Shown: positions 12,013 through 24,715 of the stretch, piece by piece
Numbering within the stretch: position 1 is the stretch's first letter
Layout: each line of letters opens with the position of its first letter
Origin: a virus
Strand: one strand, 5' to 3'
Virus record (IMG/VR): IMGVR_UViG_3300006030_000014
Coordinates: 1 to 38,112 of that record
DNA length: 38,112 nucleotides
Translations under genes and position numbers: made by a program
Notes under the pieces: model-generated
The model's database searches: none
The model's input: only the letters and a program-made list of their open reading frames with translations
What the model was told of the DNA's origin: nothing

Positions 12013-15000
12013 TCACCAAGAAATGGTGCCAGTACCGGCAGTGAAGGTGTACACCTTATAACCGGCTCGACTTGTTGTGTCTAAGGTGTATGTCAATCCG
12101 GCTCCAATGGTCGTGATATTTGGATAGATATTGCTATAAGCAATGATGATCACACCAGAACCACCGTTGCCGCCAGTACCATTGCCACCACCACCGCCGC
12201 CAGCGCCGCCGCCACCGCTACCGGTATTTACGGTTCCGCTCCCAGCAAGCGTATTTTCTGTCGAGCCAGTACCGCCGCCACCCGCGCCGCCAACACCAAC
12301 AGGTTGACCTCCATAACCACCGCCGCCACCACCGCCAGCTCTGGTGACAGATGTGCCGGTGATTGAAGAAGTTGCGCCAGCGCCACCAGTACCGCCGCCA
12401 GCGCCAGCAGACTGACCCACTGCGCCAGCACCGCCACCGCCAGCGCCAGAATATGCGCCAGTACCAGCACCACCCGCATAACCTTGCCCAGCCACCCCAG
12501 CACCAGCGGCAGTCGCGTTATAACCGCCACCGCCACCGCCAGAGCCGCCGCTTGAAGCAGGCGCACTGGCCCAACCGCCACCGCCACCGCCATAGCAAAC
12601 CACGTTGACCGCGGAGCCAACAAATGTGGAATTGCTACCAATAGAACCGACTCCACCAGCACCATATCCAGTGCTCATGCCATCGAAACCGGCACCACCG
12701 CTACCAATTGTCAATGAATACGTTACTGCATTGAATAACGAAACAGAGCTTGTTAGATAGCCACCAGCGCCGCCAGCACCAGCGTGACGAGAACCACCAC
12801 CGCCGCCGCCTGCAATGACAAGATATTCAACAGGAATCGTTACACTTAAACTGTTAATAATAAATGCAGCATAGGCTTTCCACCCTTGCGCAGCTCCTGT
12901 ATATACAAGTTCTATGGAACCATTTTGAGTTGTAAATGGAACTGGGAACGTGGACCCATTAATGTTGTTGCCGTTTCCATTTAACGTCAAATAATTTGTA
13001 TTCCATGTTCCAGCAAAATCAGTAAAAGTGATCATGTCTCCAAGACTAGGAGACGCTGGCAATGTAACAGTTATTGCGGATGAGGATGTATTGCACAAAT
13101 ATCCATTTCCAACAGATGCCGTGAAATTGGACGTTTGAACAGCTTGCCAAGAAATGCCGCTGCCGCCTCCAGATCCAGCGGGACCTGTGGGTCCAGTCGG
13201 GCCAGCAGAGCCCGAAGTGCCTGTAGGACCTGTGGGGCCACCAAATGCCCCAGTCGGTCCAGTAGGGCCTATTGATCCATTGGTTCCTGTTGCGCCCGTA
13301 GGGCCGGTAGGACCCGTTGACCCAGCAGAACCAGCAGCACCTGTGGGACCAGTAGGACCGGTTGTGCCAGCGCTTCCCGAAGCGCCCGTGGGTCCGGTAG
13401 GACCGACAGTTCCAGCTGTTCCGGCTGCACCCGTAGGGCCGGTTGGTCCAGTTATGCCATTAGTTCCTGCTGCGCCTGTTGGACCCGTGGGGCCGGTAGC
13501 GCCAGCAGTGCCAACATCTCCAGTTGGCCCCGTGGGGCCTGTAGGCCCGGTGGCGCCAGCACTTCCAGCGGTGCCGGTAGGCCCAGTAGGTCCGGTGGAT
13601 CCATTAGTTCCGGCAGCGCCGGTAGGACCCGTAGGACCGGTTGAGCCGTTTGCACCTGCCGAGCCAGTAGGACCGGTAGGACCGGTAATTCCAGCGGTTC
13701 CTTGCGCACCAGTGGGACCTGTCGGACCGGTGACTCCCGCTGTACCGGATGTTCCTGTTGGGCCAGTGGGGCCAGCAGCGCCGGTAGGACCCGCTTGCGT
13801 GTACATCACTTGCGTTGCAGTGAAAATCACGCCGGGAACTGCGGGGCTTACTGGAGACGTACCCGCAGGATCAGATTCAATCGTGACTTGAGTGCTTGTG
13901 GTCGCCCAAATCAATTCAATGTAATCACTGGCTGCGACTTGCGATACAAAGTTGACAGTCATCAAGCCATAGCCGGATGTGCCGCCATGACTTGAATTGA
14001 TGCTCAGTTTGGTATCACTATTGGCAATGTCGCCGGTGCTTCCAGTATCGTTTTTGCGCAACCAGACATTAACGTCGTGGACTTGGGTATCGCTGTTTGC
14101 GAACTGAATTGAGAACGTCAGACTGTACGTTCCTGCATTAGCAAAAGTAACTCGGCTACCAGAAACAACACTGACTCCACTATTGCCAGCGTCTGCACTA
14201 TTCAACGTAATTGCATACGCAGTATTTGCCGCTGTCGCAGTTTGAGTTGTTGTATCCCAGAACGAGCCCCAATAACCCAACGTGCCACCAGCGCCCGTAG
14301 GACCCGTAGGTCCATTAACACCATTTGCCCCGGTAGGTCCAGTAGGTCCATTTACTCCAGAAGACCCGGCAGCACCTGTCGGTCCAGTTGGGCCGGTAGG
14401 GCCTCCGGGAGTCCCGGGAGCGCCCGTCGGACCCGTAGGTCCAGCAGTCCCGGCATCGCCAGTAGGGCCGGTAGGGCCATTAGTTCCGTTAGATCCTGTC
14501 GGGCCAGTGGGACCTGTTGTGCCAGCACTACCCGCCGAACCTGTCGGGCCAGTGGGGCCAGTTGTTCCGCTTGTTCCGCTTGCGCCTGTGGGACCCGTAG
14601 GACCAGATGCTCCAGTAGGGCCTGTGGTTCCACTTGTGCCCGCCGCGCCCGTGGGACCCGTAGGGCCTGCAACCGTTGACGCCGCTCCGGTAGGACCAGT
14701 AGGACCGGACGTTCCCGCGGGGCCGGTAGGACCGGCAACAGTTGAAGCGGCTCCCGTAGGACCAGTAGCGCCTGTAGAGCCAGTGGGGCCAGTGGGGCCA
14801 GCCACGGTTGAATCCGCCCCCGTTGGTCCTGTAGGTCCAGTATTTCCAGTAGCGCCAGATGCGCCAGTAGGACCTGTTGGCCCCGCAATACTTGAAGCCG
14901 CTCCAGTCGGACCGGTCGGGCCTGCATTACCTTGCGGGCCAGTGGGGCCTGCAACCGTAGATGCCGCGCCTGTGGGACCCGCCGCTCCAGTAGGTCCAGT

Positions 15001-15597
15001 CAAACCAGCAGAACCGGTCGGACCAGTGGGACCAGCAACGCTCGAGGCAGCACCGGTAGGACCTGTGGCACCAACAGATCCAGTTGGACCTGTGGGTCCA
15101 GCAACAGTTGAGGCAGCGCCGGTGGCTCCGGTGGGGCCTGTGGGACCCGTATTTCCTGTTGGACCCGTAGGACCCGCTACGGTAGATGCCGCGCCAGTGG
15201 GGCCAGTAGGACCCGTAGGACCTACATCACCTTGAGGACCGGGAGCGCCAGCAAGATTAACGTCCCATGCTGAATAAACACCAGAGCCAACAATGGTGTC
15301 AATGTTAACAACCATGGCCCCTGTACTTGCGTTGTACGAGGTAACCAAACCGGACATATAGTTCAATGAATCATGCGCAATGATGATTGATTGAGCCGCG
15401 CTGTAGGCAAGTCCAGTGCCGGTTGTTAGACTTTGAGTGCCAAGGGCAATCGTCAAGCTATCCGTGCTTGTGCTTGAATAAATGTCACCAGCAGCCCCGG
15501 TGGGACCGACCGTACCGATGGGGCCAGTAGGACCAATTACCCCGCGGTCAACGATTGCGGTAATGTCATTGCCCGTCTGAACGATAATGTTGGTCAT
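12013..15597 (-). CDS. Collagen-like tail fibre with Gly-rich receptor-binding tip
   Basis: A 1194-residue fibre. The N-terminal domain (about 1-115) should attach to the tail. A first collagen-like run of GPT/GAA triplets (about 117-438) is followed by a C1q/TNF-like beta domain (about 440-600). A second GPTGPTG run (about 601-804) leads to another beta domain (about 810-920). Next come poly-Gly loops (GGGGGG blocks, about 922-1150) and a short closing beta domain ending in TISW. The Gly-rich part resembles phage adhesins whose Gly loops carry host specificity. Triplet codons vary, so the repeats are not recent copies. It follows the hub and 15594-16061 genes. Confidence 0.85.
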   Translation of the reverse strand: MTNIIVQTGNDITAIVDRGVIGPTGPIGTVGPTGAAGDIYSSTSTDSLTIALGTQSLTTGTGLAYSAAQSIIIAHDSLNYMSGLVTSYNASTGAMVVNIDTIVGSGVYSAWDVNLAGAPGPQGDVGPTGPTGPTGAASTVAGPTGPTGNTGPTGPTGATGAASTVAGPTGPTGSVGATGPTGAASSVAGPTGPTGSAGLTGPTGAAGPTGAASTVAGPTGPQGNAGPTGPTGAASSIAGPTGPTGASGATGNTGPTGPTGADSTVAGPTGPTGSTGATGPTGAASTVAGPTGPAGTSGPTGPTGAASTVAGPTGPTGAAGTSGTTGPTGASGPTGPTGASGTSGTTGPTGPTGSAGSAGTTGPTGPTGSNGTNGPTGPTGDAGTAGPTGPTGAPGTPGGPTGPTGPTGAAGSSGVNGPTGPTGANGVNGPTGPTGAGGTLGYWGSFWDTTTQTATAANTAYAITLNSADAGNSGVSVVSGSRVTFANAGTYSLTFSIQFANSDTQVHDVNVWLRKNDTGSTGDIANSDTKLSINSSHGGTSGYGLMTVNFVSQVAASDYIELIWATTSTQVTIESDPAGTSPVSPAVPGVIFTATQVMYTQAGPTGAAGPTGPTGTSGTAGVTGPTGPTGAQGTAGITGPTGPTGSAGANGSTGPTGPTGAAGTNGSTGPTGPTGTAGSAGATGPTGPTGPTGDVGTAGATGPTGPTGAAGTNGITGPTGPTGAAGTAGTVGPTGPTGASGSAGTTGPTGPTGAAGSAGSTGPTGPTGATGTNGSIGPTGPTGAFGGPTGPTGTSGSAGPTGPTGPAGSGGGSGISWQAVQTSNFTASVGNGYLCNTSSSAITVTLPASPSLGDMITFTDFAGTWNTNYLTLNGNGNNINGSTFPVPFTTQNGSIELVYTGAAQGWKAYAAFIINSLSVTIPVEYLVIAGGGGGGSRHAGAGGAGGYLTSSVSLFNAVTYSLTIGSGGAGFDGMSTGYGAGGVGSIGSNSTFVGSAVNVVCYGGGGGGWASAPASSGGSGGGGGGYNATAAGAGVAGQGYAGGAGTGAYSGAGGGGAGAVGQSAGAGGGTGGAGATSSITGTSVTRAGGGGGGGYGGQPVGVGGAGGGGTGSTENTLAGSGTVNTGSGGGGAGGGGGGNGTGGNGGSGVIIIAYSNIYPNITTIGAGLTYTLDTTSRAGYKVYTFTAGTGTISW

Positions 15598-16061
15598 ACG
15601 TTGATCACTCCGTCAGAACGGACCAAGAACAGCAAAAAGATGATTGAATCGTAGGCTGGAGTTGTCCCGGTTGCAGGGAACGAAATCTTGATGCGCCCAG
15701 AAAACGCTACGCAATCTTGAGCATTAATGTCCAGCTCTGGATCAGCAGCAATCAATCCCCAAACACTGTCATCAATGACCACGGTAAAAACGCCAGTGGC
15801 ATCAATGCGATTGGTGATATTTAGCGAAATTGGAGTTGGCGTCGGCGTGTAATTTCCAATGTCAAACGTCAGACCGTTACGAGTGTCTGTGACATTGCTG
15901 ATGTTGCGCCGCACAATTTGAGCGGTAATGTCCACGCCGGTAATGTCGGTGCCGAGCGTGATGTTCCAGTATTGCTTTTGCTGCCAGACAAGCTCGCCAG
16001 CAAGAATTTGGTTATCAAAACCGAACGTCTGGTTCAGCGTGTTTTTATTAAAGACTGCCAT
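15594..16061 (-). CDS. Tail structural protein, probable fibre attachment
   Basis: A 155-residue all-beta protein, [20 protein letters not shown], with DITAQIVRR and a C-terminal [12 protein letters not shown]. Such proteins lie directly before fibre genes in aquatic phages. Its stop overlaps the fibre start (ATGA), which suggests a fixed stoichiometry. A baseplate-like link between the hub and the collagen fibre is likely but unproved. No enzymatic motif is present. Confidence 0.6.
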   Translation of the reverse strand: MAVFNKNTLNQTFGFDNQILAGELVWQQKQYWNITLGTDITGVDITAQIVRRNISNVTDTRNGLTFDIGNYTPTPTPISLNITNRIDATGVFTVVIDDSVWGLIAADPELDINAQDCVAFSGRIKISFPATGTTPAYDSIIFLLFLVRSDGVINV

Positions 16062-16084
16062 GATTCCCCTACCTCGGGTTGTGA

Positions 16085-16110
16085 CGCTTCCTACAATCTT
16101 GCCGGAAGCG
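16085..16110 (-). promoter_or_regulatory. Intergenic hairpin before 15594-16061
   Basis: The 99-base gap between the hub and the next gene contains a perfect 7-bp inverted repeat, CGCTTCC/GGAAGCG (16085-16091, 16104-16110). There is no T run, so it is not an intrinsic terminator. It could mark a processing site or stabilise RNA between hub and fibre messages. Confidence 0.4.
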
Positions 16111-16160
16111 GGATGACCTGTCTTGTCTTATCAATAATGTACAACTAACGCATAAATGTA

Positions 16161-19061
<2,901 letters not shown>

Positions 19062-19063
19062 TT

Positions 19064-19489
19064 TTATTCCTTGACAAATGTGCTGTCGATTTTGCGGAAG
19101 CCTTGCTTTTCAATGTTGATATCGCCCATCAGCGAGGCCGTCACAATGTGCGCTCTTCCTGCCTCAATAAGCTCTTGTGCTTTTTTGTTAAAGGCCACAA
19201 ACAATCGACCACCAACCATTCCATTTCTGTGATCCGGATGAACCCACCACGCCAATTCTTTGATCTCTAAGACTTTGGGATTCCAAAAATTAGGCGTAAT
19301 GATTGCGGCCAGCATTCCTTTGCCTTCTTCAATCAAAACAAATCCACGGCCCAAAATGAGCGTGAGAAAGATGTTATTGACATGGGCTTCATCATCACTG
19401 TTATGCAGAGCTTTGATTGGCGATTCTTTGGCATAGCAGCGCATCATTTCTATCAGCGCCGGAATGTCAAACTTGTTTGCCTCTCTCAT
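19064..19489 (-). CDS. GNAT-type acetyltransferase in the tail module
   Basis: A 141-residue protein with a GNAT layout: an N-terminal helix ([16 protein letters not shown]), central strands ([12 protein letters not shown]), then [20 protein letters not shown], where the R/Q-x2-G-x-G/A acetyl-CoA loop is H-R-N-G-M-V-G-G. A final segment has a strand-helix, [10 protein letters not shown]. The ATG at 19489 overlaps the upstream stop (ATGA); an earlier in-frame start is less likely. It lies between minor tail protein and hub genes, a place where GNAT-like proteins occur in some siphophages. Substrate unknown. Confidence 0.75.
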   Translation of the reverse strand: MREANKFDIPALIEMMRCYAKESPIKALHNSDDEAHVNNIFLTLILGRGFVLIEEGKGMLAAIITPNFWNPKVLEIKELAWWVHPDHRNGMVGGRLFVAFNKKAQELIEAGRAHIVTASLMGDINIEKQGFRKIDSTFVKE

Positions 19490-20148
19490 GGGTTTACATC
19501 CAACCCACCAGTGTCTTTCCATTGGCCGCCATTGGTTCCGTTTGATACAGAGCCGCCAGAAGGAGGTGAGCCGAAATCAAAGAATTGATTAGAGATCAAA
19601 CTGACTCGGTTCATAGATGTATCGCTTGGGTATACAAACTGCCAACTCTTTTGATTGGTTCGCATTCCAGCAACTCGGCTTTCTAGTACCTTACGCATTG
19701 AGCAGCACGAGATTGAGCAAGTCGCTACTCGAGAACGAAGCTGATCATTCCAATCTTCGGTGATTGATACGTTGTTAATGATGCCGGTGTAACGCTTAAA
19801 GAACTGCGTTGTTGGGCTTGTGATGATCTGATTGTCTGTGTCTAGGAAGCCGCGCCAAACCTCAACAGAGCTTCCTTTAATGTCCGCGCTGAGAATCAAT
19901 GACACATTGGCTGGGTCAATGCCAACCAAAGCAATCATCAGATCATCCGACGATGCTTTAATGTCCTGCTGCACATCACCAAGAGACAGCAGCGACCCAA
20001 GGCCGGAGAACGTGATCCCGCTGACCGTCACAGGCCCTGCTGCATTGCAGAATGTATAAGTCGTTGGCGACGTTGTGCCTACAATAAGCCTAATGAACTC
20101 AGCGTGTCTGATATTGGCACTGGAGAGTGCCGCTATTGTGGTGGTCAT
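19486..20148 (-). CDS. Minor tail protein (tail-tip, DUF2163-like)
   Basis: A 220-residue beta-rich protein. The N-terminal half (IRHAEFIRLIVG, YTFCNAAGPVTVSGITFSGL) and later VEVWRGFLDT, then YTGIINNVSITED, resemble tail-tip proteins of the DUF2163 group and lambda gpL-like proteins. Three Cys (TCSISCCSM) near residue 145 could bind metal or an Fe-S cluster, as lambda gpL does. Its place between the distal tail protein and the hub is as expected for tail-tip assembly. Confidence 0.65.
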   Translation of the reverse strand: MTTTIAALSSANIRHAEFIRLIVGTTSPTTYTFCNAAGPVTVSGITFSGLGSLLSLGDVQQDIKASSDDLMIALVGIDPANVSLILSADIKGSSVEVWRGFLDTDNQIITSPTTQFFKRYTGIINNVSITEDWNDQLRSRVATCSISCCSMRKVLESRVAGMRTNQKSWQFVYPSDTSMNRVSLISNQFFDFGSPPSGGSVSNGTNGGQWKDTGGLDVNP

Positions 20149-20795
20149 GGTGCGACATTCTCCCTAAACACAAACGGACCATCCCATTGAACAAACGCGC
20201 CGTTCGTCATTGGGTTTAGCGTGTAGGTGGGGCACTGCTCCGCATAAACAGGAAAGTACACAGCTGATCCCACAGCCGTCAGAGTCCCTACGCTAGGCGT
20301 ACCAATAACAGGTCGGTGGATGCCTACTGACACAGTGCTTCCAGAACCTCTTAAAACAGCCGCAGTGACCTTGTAGACGTATGACCCAAGCTGGAGAAAA
20401 TCGCCAGCAGCGAACACCACTGTGGACGATGCCACGCTAGGCAGGTTGCCGATTGTGAGCGTTTGAGAGTTGGTGGCCGGTACAGATGCAAGCGTTAAAG
20501 CCGCAGCTTGCGCCCCAGACAAACCACCTTTGTACTCAGTAAACCATGACAGATTTGAACTTGAGAACGTGATGTTTTGGGCGTACTCTCGATCCGAGTT
20601 GTCGATGCTTTGGATCACATCTCGCACTTGCGGGTAATACAGAAACGCATGAGGCGTGATGGTGAACACCCAAGGCACGGCGTTTAGATAGCCTGCCGTG
20701 CGAACTTGACCGCCCCGAGTTACCTGCTCACCCACCACGCGACGGGTGTTGACCGTCATGCTCTGCTGAATGTCAACAATCGTTTGGAATGACAT
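20145..20795 (-). CDS. Minor tail protein, distal-tail-like
   Basis: A 216-residue beta-rich protein directly after the tape measure gene. The pattern of an N-terminal segment (MSFQTIVDIQQSMTVNTRR), WVFTITPHAF and a C-terminal YTLNPMTNGAFVQWDGPFVF fits the first tail-tip protein (gpM/Dit-like). Its TAA/ATG junction with the tape measure gene has no gap. The assignment rests on gene order and length. Confidence 0.6.
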   Translation of the reverse strand: MSFQTIVDIQQSMTVNTRRVVGEQVTRGGQVRTAGYLNAVPWVFTITPHAFLYYPQVRDVIQSIDNSDREYAQNITFSSSNLSWFTEYKGGLSGAQAAALTLASVPATNSQTLTIGNLPSVASSTVVFAAGDFLQLGSYVYKVTAAVLRGSGSTVSVGIHRPVIGTPSVGTLTAVGSAVYFPVYAEQCPTYTLNPMTNGAFVQWDGPFVFRENVAP

Positions 20796-23222
20796 TTAAG
20801 ACCTCCCACGGCCTACGGCCAGACTCTTTTGGGCGTAAGCGTTTGCAGCCCATACTGCATTGGATGAACTCAACAATCTTTGCTCAAAGCTCTTGACGTC
20901 GATTGCGTTGATGTAGTTATTGGTTACGTTTGTGGTGCCCATTCCAAGTTGGCTATTTGGAACAATTGTCCCCGCTGATCGTGGCATGAATAATTCTGGT
21001 CCTTGTTCGCCAACCAAATAAGCTTGGCTAGAAGATACTGATCCTCCAGCGGCTTTAGGGCCTCCAAATTTGACGCCAGTGGTTGGCAATGAATAATCTA
21101 CACCACCGGCCCCCGGAGTTCCAAAGAATGCGCCACCAATAAATCTAAATATAGAAAGCATTTGTGCCTTCAGCTGAATCAAGATCAAATCTTGAATAAT
21201 GCTTCGAGCCAAATCTTTAAATGACAATTTGCCAGTACGCACAAAGTTTTCTAGCGCATTAGACATATTATTCCAAACGCTATCTGACATTTCTTTCATC
21301 TTTTGGAAAGCGTCAGTTACATTGACCAATCCTTTTTTCAATTCATTTTGGTCAGTTAATCGTTTGATTACATTATCTCGATCAGCATTATCTGGAAGCG
21401 TGCGTTTAATTTCTGCAATTTGTTGCGCAAGCTCAAGATCAAGCATCATCAACTTTTGCTCTTTTTCACTCATAAAGAGACCTTGTTGTTGAAGCTCAAG
21501 TTTCTTTTGATCGTTTTGTAATGAAATATTCTCTAAAGTAATTTTGTCATTTATTGCTTTAATTTGATTTTCATAAGCAGTATCAGCAGCAGCGCGATCT
21601 TTTGCAGTTTCATCACGCAATTCTTCCCATGCCTTTAATTCATCGGCATAACGCTTCTTGCGAACGTCGGAAATCTTTTTGTCAGATTCCAACATGATTT
21701 TGTCAACAAGCTCACGATAATTTTGAGCATTAAGAGTTGCAAATACTCCTCGCTCTTCTTCATTCTTTTTAGCAAGATCAAACTTTGCAGATTGAATTTC
21801 TGCTTCAGCATCAAGTTCAATTTTGCCGATTTCAGTCGCTTCTTTTTTCTTGCGCTCAATATCATTAAGCATTTCTTGCTTTTGAGCGTCTCTTTGTAAT
21901 TGACGTTCTTTAGCAAGTCCTCCGGCCTCTGCCCTCAACCGAATCTTTTCTTTTTCCTTGGCAGCGTTTTCTTCTTCTTGATTTTGACGTTTTAATTCTT
22001 CTCTTAATTTAGGAAGCAAATCACGAAGCTGTTTTAGCCTGCCAGCAGAATATGTAATGCTTCCGGGTTCTTTTGTGCCGCCTTCAGTAATACGGCCAAT
22101 TTCATCTTCTACTTCTTTTATGCGATCCGCAATACTGCTAGGGCGGCCAATGCCTAAAATGGCATTCCACATCTTTGACGCTTTTTGTTGAACAGCATCA
22201 AAAATTTGCTCAAGAAGACCAAATTCACGTCTTAATTTCTTTTTGCTTTCATTTAACAAATCAGCAGTTTCAGCTGCATTTTGTTGCCATTTGCCTTCTC
22301 TTTCTAATTGCTCAATATGCTTGTATTGAGCCAATGTCAAAAAGTTATATTGATCATTTAATCTTTTAGCACTGGACGCAGTACCATCAAATGCCGGAAT
22401 TAATTTAGATGCGACATCTTTTGCCGTTTCACCGCTAAGTTTTGATATTGTTAGGACAGCTTCTGCAACAGGGCCAACCGCTTGTTTTGCGACACTGCCA
22501 GAAGAAATAACAGCCATCAATACTTCTTTGGCATTTCCTACAGTTTGTTTTGTCGAGATAGCAAGCTTCTCAGACATTTTGTAAAATTCATCCGTGGAAA
22601 TTCCTGCATATTTACCAGTTAATGCAAGGCTTCCCACCAATTGATCAAACTCTTTACGGCCAGCATATGCTGCATAAGCAAGTGTCCCAAATACAGTAAC
22701 AAGACCACCAATAGCAAGACGAATTGGCGTGAGTAACCCTCCAATAATCTTGAATGTATTTCCAATGCCGCCTAATTGATCTTTTAATTGACCGCCTTGC
22801 TGAAGCAAAGCAATCATTGCATTTTGACCAGATACGATCTGAGTTACAAAGTCAGTTGTTTGATAAGTCAGCGCAAGCTTTTGTTGATCACTAAGACCGG
22901 CTTGAACTTTCTTTTGTGATACGGCAACTTGATCGTATGCTTTTGCCATTTCAAGCAATTGCGTCTTGAATAATGGCGTAGCGTTTTGATAACGTCCAGC
23001 AGCAATCTCTCTTTCAATTAAAGTAACTTTGCTGACTTCTTTGCCGTAATCTTCAATGGCATATTTAAGAGCAATGATTTCTTTTGCTGCGGCATCAGAA
23101 TCACGCTGAATCGCTCTTTTGAGCTTATTATTTTCTTCAATGGCTTTATTAACAGACGCGGTAAATTCTGCTGTATCGCACGCCAGCACAACCCCAAGTC
23201 GAGCAATATTACTGGAAGCCAT
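20796..23222 (-). CDS. Tail tape measure protein
   Basis: An 808-residue protein. The N-terminal region (about 1-130) is helical and Lys-rich; 130-165 has TDFVTQIVSGQNAMIALLQQ, the signature of lambda-type tape measures. A membrane-active stretch (LTPIRLAIGGLVTVFGTLAY) follows near 170-190. A long charged coiled coil runs from about 330 to 650. The C-terminus FKDLARSIIQDLILIQLKAQ matches the lambda tape C-terminal module. At about 1.5 angstrom per residue this predicts a tail near 120 nm. More AT-rich codons than the neighbouring genes hint at a separate origin. Confidence 0.9.
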   Translation of the reverse strand: MASSNIARLGVVLACDTAEFTASVNKAIEENNKLKRAIQRDSDAAAKEIIALKYAIEDYGKEVSKVTLIEREIAAGRYQNATPLFKTQLLEMAKAYDQVAVSQKKVQAGLSDQQKLALTYQTTDFVTQIVSGQNAMIALLQQGGQLKDQLGGIGNTFKIIGGLLTPIRLAIGGLVTVFGTLAYAAYAGRKEFDQLVGSLALTGKYAGISTDEFYKMSEKLAISTKQTVGNAKEVLMAVISSGSVAKQAVGPVAEAVLTISKLSGETAKDVASKLIPAFDGTASSAKRLNDQYNFLTLAQYKHIEQLEREGKWQQNAAETADLLNESKKKLRREFGLLEQIFDAVQQKASKMWNAILGIGRPSSIADRIKEVEDEIGRITEGGTKEPGSITYSAGRLKQLRDLLPKLREELKRQNQEEENAAKEKEKIRLRAEAGGLAKERQLQRDAQKQEMLNDIERKKKEATEIGKIELDAEAEIQSAKFDLAKKNEEERGVFATLNAQNYRELVDKIMLESDKKISDVRKKRYADELKAWEELRDETAKDRAAADTAYENQIKAINDKITLENISLQNDQKKLELQQQGLFMSEKEQKLMMLDLELAQQIAEIKRTLPDNADRDNVIKRLTDQNELKKGLVNVTDAFQKMKEMSDSVWNNMSNALENFVRTGKLSFKDLARSIIQDLILIQLKAQMLSIFRFIGGAFFGTPGAGGVDYSLPTTGVKFGGPKAAGGSVSSSQAYLVGEQGPELFMPRSAGTIVPNSQLGMGTTNVTNNYINAIDVKSFEQRLLSSSNAVWAANAYAQKSLAVGRGRS

Positions 23223-23705
23223 TTACTTTCTCCGGCGATTTAACTTTGCTGCGTAATCTTGAATAAATGATCCAAGTTTTTGACCAAAAGAAGTTACAAC
23301 ATCTTCAGCGTTGTAATCAAGAGCAGGTCTTAAAAATGGGCGCATTGGTGTTCTTGCATTACCAAACTCTTGAGCCAACGACACGGCACTTTTTTTAACT
23401 GAAACAACTGCAATTACAGAATCTGTGTCATTAACGTAATACGACATCTTGTCTTTTTCTGTTGGGATTCTCGCATCCAATCGAACGGTATCTCTCAAAT
23501 GAATTGGGCCATTGTTCTTTTCGTCATACGGAGCCCTTGCAATTACTTCGTTATAAACCACTTCCATGGCCTCTTTAGCCGCCTTTGCCATGGTGTTTCG
23601 AGCTACAGCATCCGCTCTCATTCCTTGAGCTAAAGCTTTTAATTGAGCGTCAAGCTCTTCAAACCCTTCGGTTCGAAAACCTCTATTGTTTGGCGTGTAG
23701 TCCAT
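23223..23705 (-). CDS. Tail component, HK97 gp10-like
   Basis: A 160-residue protein. FEELDAQLKALAQG at the start, then AKAAKEAMEVVYNEVIARAPYD, HLRDTVRLDAR, and EFGNARTPMRPFLRPALD give the typical HK97 gp10 family pattern (helical start, ARAP-x4-G-x-L, E-F-G-x3-M-x-P-F-L-RPA). I chose MDYTPNNRGF at 23705, since 18 more residues upstream would be shadow of the previous gene. In this family the protein acts in tail completion; here it sits after the tail chaperone frame and before the tape measure, which is unusual. Confidence 0.75.
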   Translation of the reverse strand: MDYTPNNRGFRTEGFEELDAQLKALAQGMRADAVARNTMAKAAKEAMEVVYNEVIARAPYDEKNNGPIHLRDTVRLDARIPTEKDKMSYYVNDTDSVIAVVSVKKSAVSLAQEFGNARTPMRPFLRPALDYNAEDVVTSFGQKLGSFIQDYAAKLNRRRK

Positions 23706-24042
23706 TGAAGTATTTCCCCGCACCGGGCGCTTGAGAGATAAAGGACAACAACTGCTCATTGGCCTGCGCAGCCTGCTCTTCGGGCGTCAGAGGCGGCACA
23801 ATGTACTCATGGGTACTTGGCAGTACATCCCTCATTTTGAAGGGCGTAGCGCCTTGTTTAAGCTTGGCGTTAAGGTTCCCCGTAGTCAGCGACGAAAGGG
23901 CCACAAGGATTGCCTTGTTGCCTATGAACCCATCACTAAGAAGGATTTCAATGTCGCGCATTTCATCGGCGGGAATGGAGTCAGGACATCCACCATGCGC
24001 GTATATGTACGCTCTTGCTTGACGATGAATGTCCCGAACTAG
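23683..24042 (-). CDS. Tail assembly chaperone, C-terminal (T-like) part via -1 frameshift
   Basis: Read from the slippery site, 119 codons run open to the stop at 23683: LVRDIHRQARAYIYAHGGCP, then MRDIEILLSDGFIGN. There is an internal ATG at 23961, but the 27 codons upstream of it are open and read as protein, so I infer a fusion with the upstream chaperone: 149+119 = 268 residues. The arrangement matches G and G-T of lambda, which bind the tape measure and major tail protein. The end overlaps the gp10-like gene by 23 bases. Confidence 0.75.
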   Translation of the reverse strand, partial: LVRDIHRQARAYIYAHGGCPDSIPADEMRDIEILLSDGFIGNKAILVALSSLTTGNLNAKLKQGATPFKMRDVLPSTHEYIVPPLTPEEQAAQANEQLLSFISQAPGAGKYFNGLHAKQ

Positions 24043-24488
24043 TTTTTTCGGGATTCCTTATAACCGGGCTGGATTGCCTCACTTATCTTCGACAAAATCT
24101 CAAGCTGCACGGCAAACGGCCATTCAGCCTCGACATCATCGTATGTAATATCGTCAAGGTTCCCCGCCTCGGGGATCAAGAGCTTGATAAATTCAACAAT
24201 GCGATTTTCCATCTTCATGGCCGATTGCACAAGCTCTTTTGTAGAGCGACCATCTACGATCACATCGTCTTTTTTGATTTCTACGCCATCTTTGGATTCT
24301 TTAAATCCGGCCACCGCTTTGTCATAGCGGGCCTTGAAAGCGGCATCATTGATGGTTTCGCATCGAGCAGAGATTTCCTCGAGCTCTTTGGTCAGAGGGA
24401 TGCGAACCTTAAAAGTGTGCCCACCAAGCTCAAATGTCTTGGTGCGGAGTTGGAGAGAGTCTCCGAATGCGCTAGCAAGTTTGCTCAT
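24039..24488 (-). CDS. Tail assembly chaperone, N-terminal (G-like) part
   Basis: A 149-residue acidic and charged protein. FELGGHTFKVRIPLTKELEE at the start, helical middle (DKAVAGFKESKDG, with STKELVQSAMKMENRIVEFI), and a C-terminal WPFAVQLEILSKISEAIQPG are typical of siphophage tail-assembly chaperones. It is located between major tail and tape measure genes as expected. It ends at TAG immediately after the slippery heptamer, so most ribosomes would yield this short form and a fraction the fusion. ATGA overlap with the upstream gene. Confidence 0.85.
   Translation of the reverse strand: MSKLASAFGDSLQLRTKTFELGGHTFKVRIPLTKELEEISARCETINDAAFKARYDKAVAGFKESKDGVEIKKDDVIVDGRSTKELVQSAMKMENRIVEFIKLLIPEAGNLDDITYDDVEAEWPFAVQLEILSKISEAIQPGYKESRKN
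24042..24048 (-). promoter_or_regulatory. -1 ribosomal frameshift site A AAA AAC
   Basis: On the minus strand the codons CGA AAA AAC TAG end the chaperone frame, so the heptamer A AAA AAC lies in the correct X XXY YYZ phase directly before the stop. An inverted repeat, TCCCGAA/TTCGGGA (24047-24053, 24032-24038), flanks and overlaps it. Slipping by -1 gives the open frame 23683-24042. Confidence 0.85.
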
Positions 24489-24712
24489 TGTCTTTTCATG
24501 TTGATTATTTTGTGGAAGATTGCCTCATTGAGGTCAATCGCGTACTGGACTACCTGTGCGGGAGTCATCTTGTCTGCGTGCATTTTGGCGATTTCATGAG
24601 CCAAAGTAATCGCAGTCATTCTTTGCTGCAAAAAGCCAAACCAGTCCTTGCGGGACTCAGCTTGGCTTATTAGGTATTGCAACAGGTCGTTATTGTTTTG
24701 TATTGTGGTCAT
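24485..24712 (-). CDS. Small tail-region protein, unknown
   Basis: A 75-residue helical protein (NDLLQYLISQAESRKDWFGF, then MTAITLAHEIAKMHADKMTP). It sits between the second major tail protein and the chaperone. A three-base gap follows the upstream micro-gene, and an ATGA overlap leads into the chaperone. It may be a further small chaperone; no family is recognised. Confidence 0.65.
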   Translation of the reverse strand: MTTIQNNNDLLQYLISQAESRKDWFGFLQQRMTAITLAHEIAKMHADKMTPAQVVQYAIDLNEAIFHKIINMKRQ

Positions 24713-24715
24713 CGT

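Noticed and set aside
12228-12665. 145-codon minus frame of Val/Leu/Ala in the Gly-rich tip
   Set aside because: A shifted-frame reading of the poly-Gly coding DNA; no start signal.
14282-15235. 317-codon plus-strand frame of PVGP repeats (also 13154-13891)
   Set aside because: This is the reverse complement of the collagen GPT triplets; proline/glycine codons mirror each other across strands.
12013-15597. Diversity-generating retroelement acting on the fibre tip
   Set aside because: No reverse transcriptase and no template/variable repeat pair could be found.
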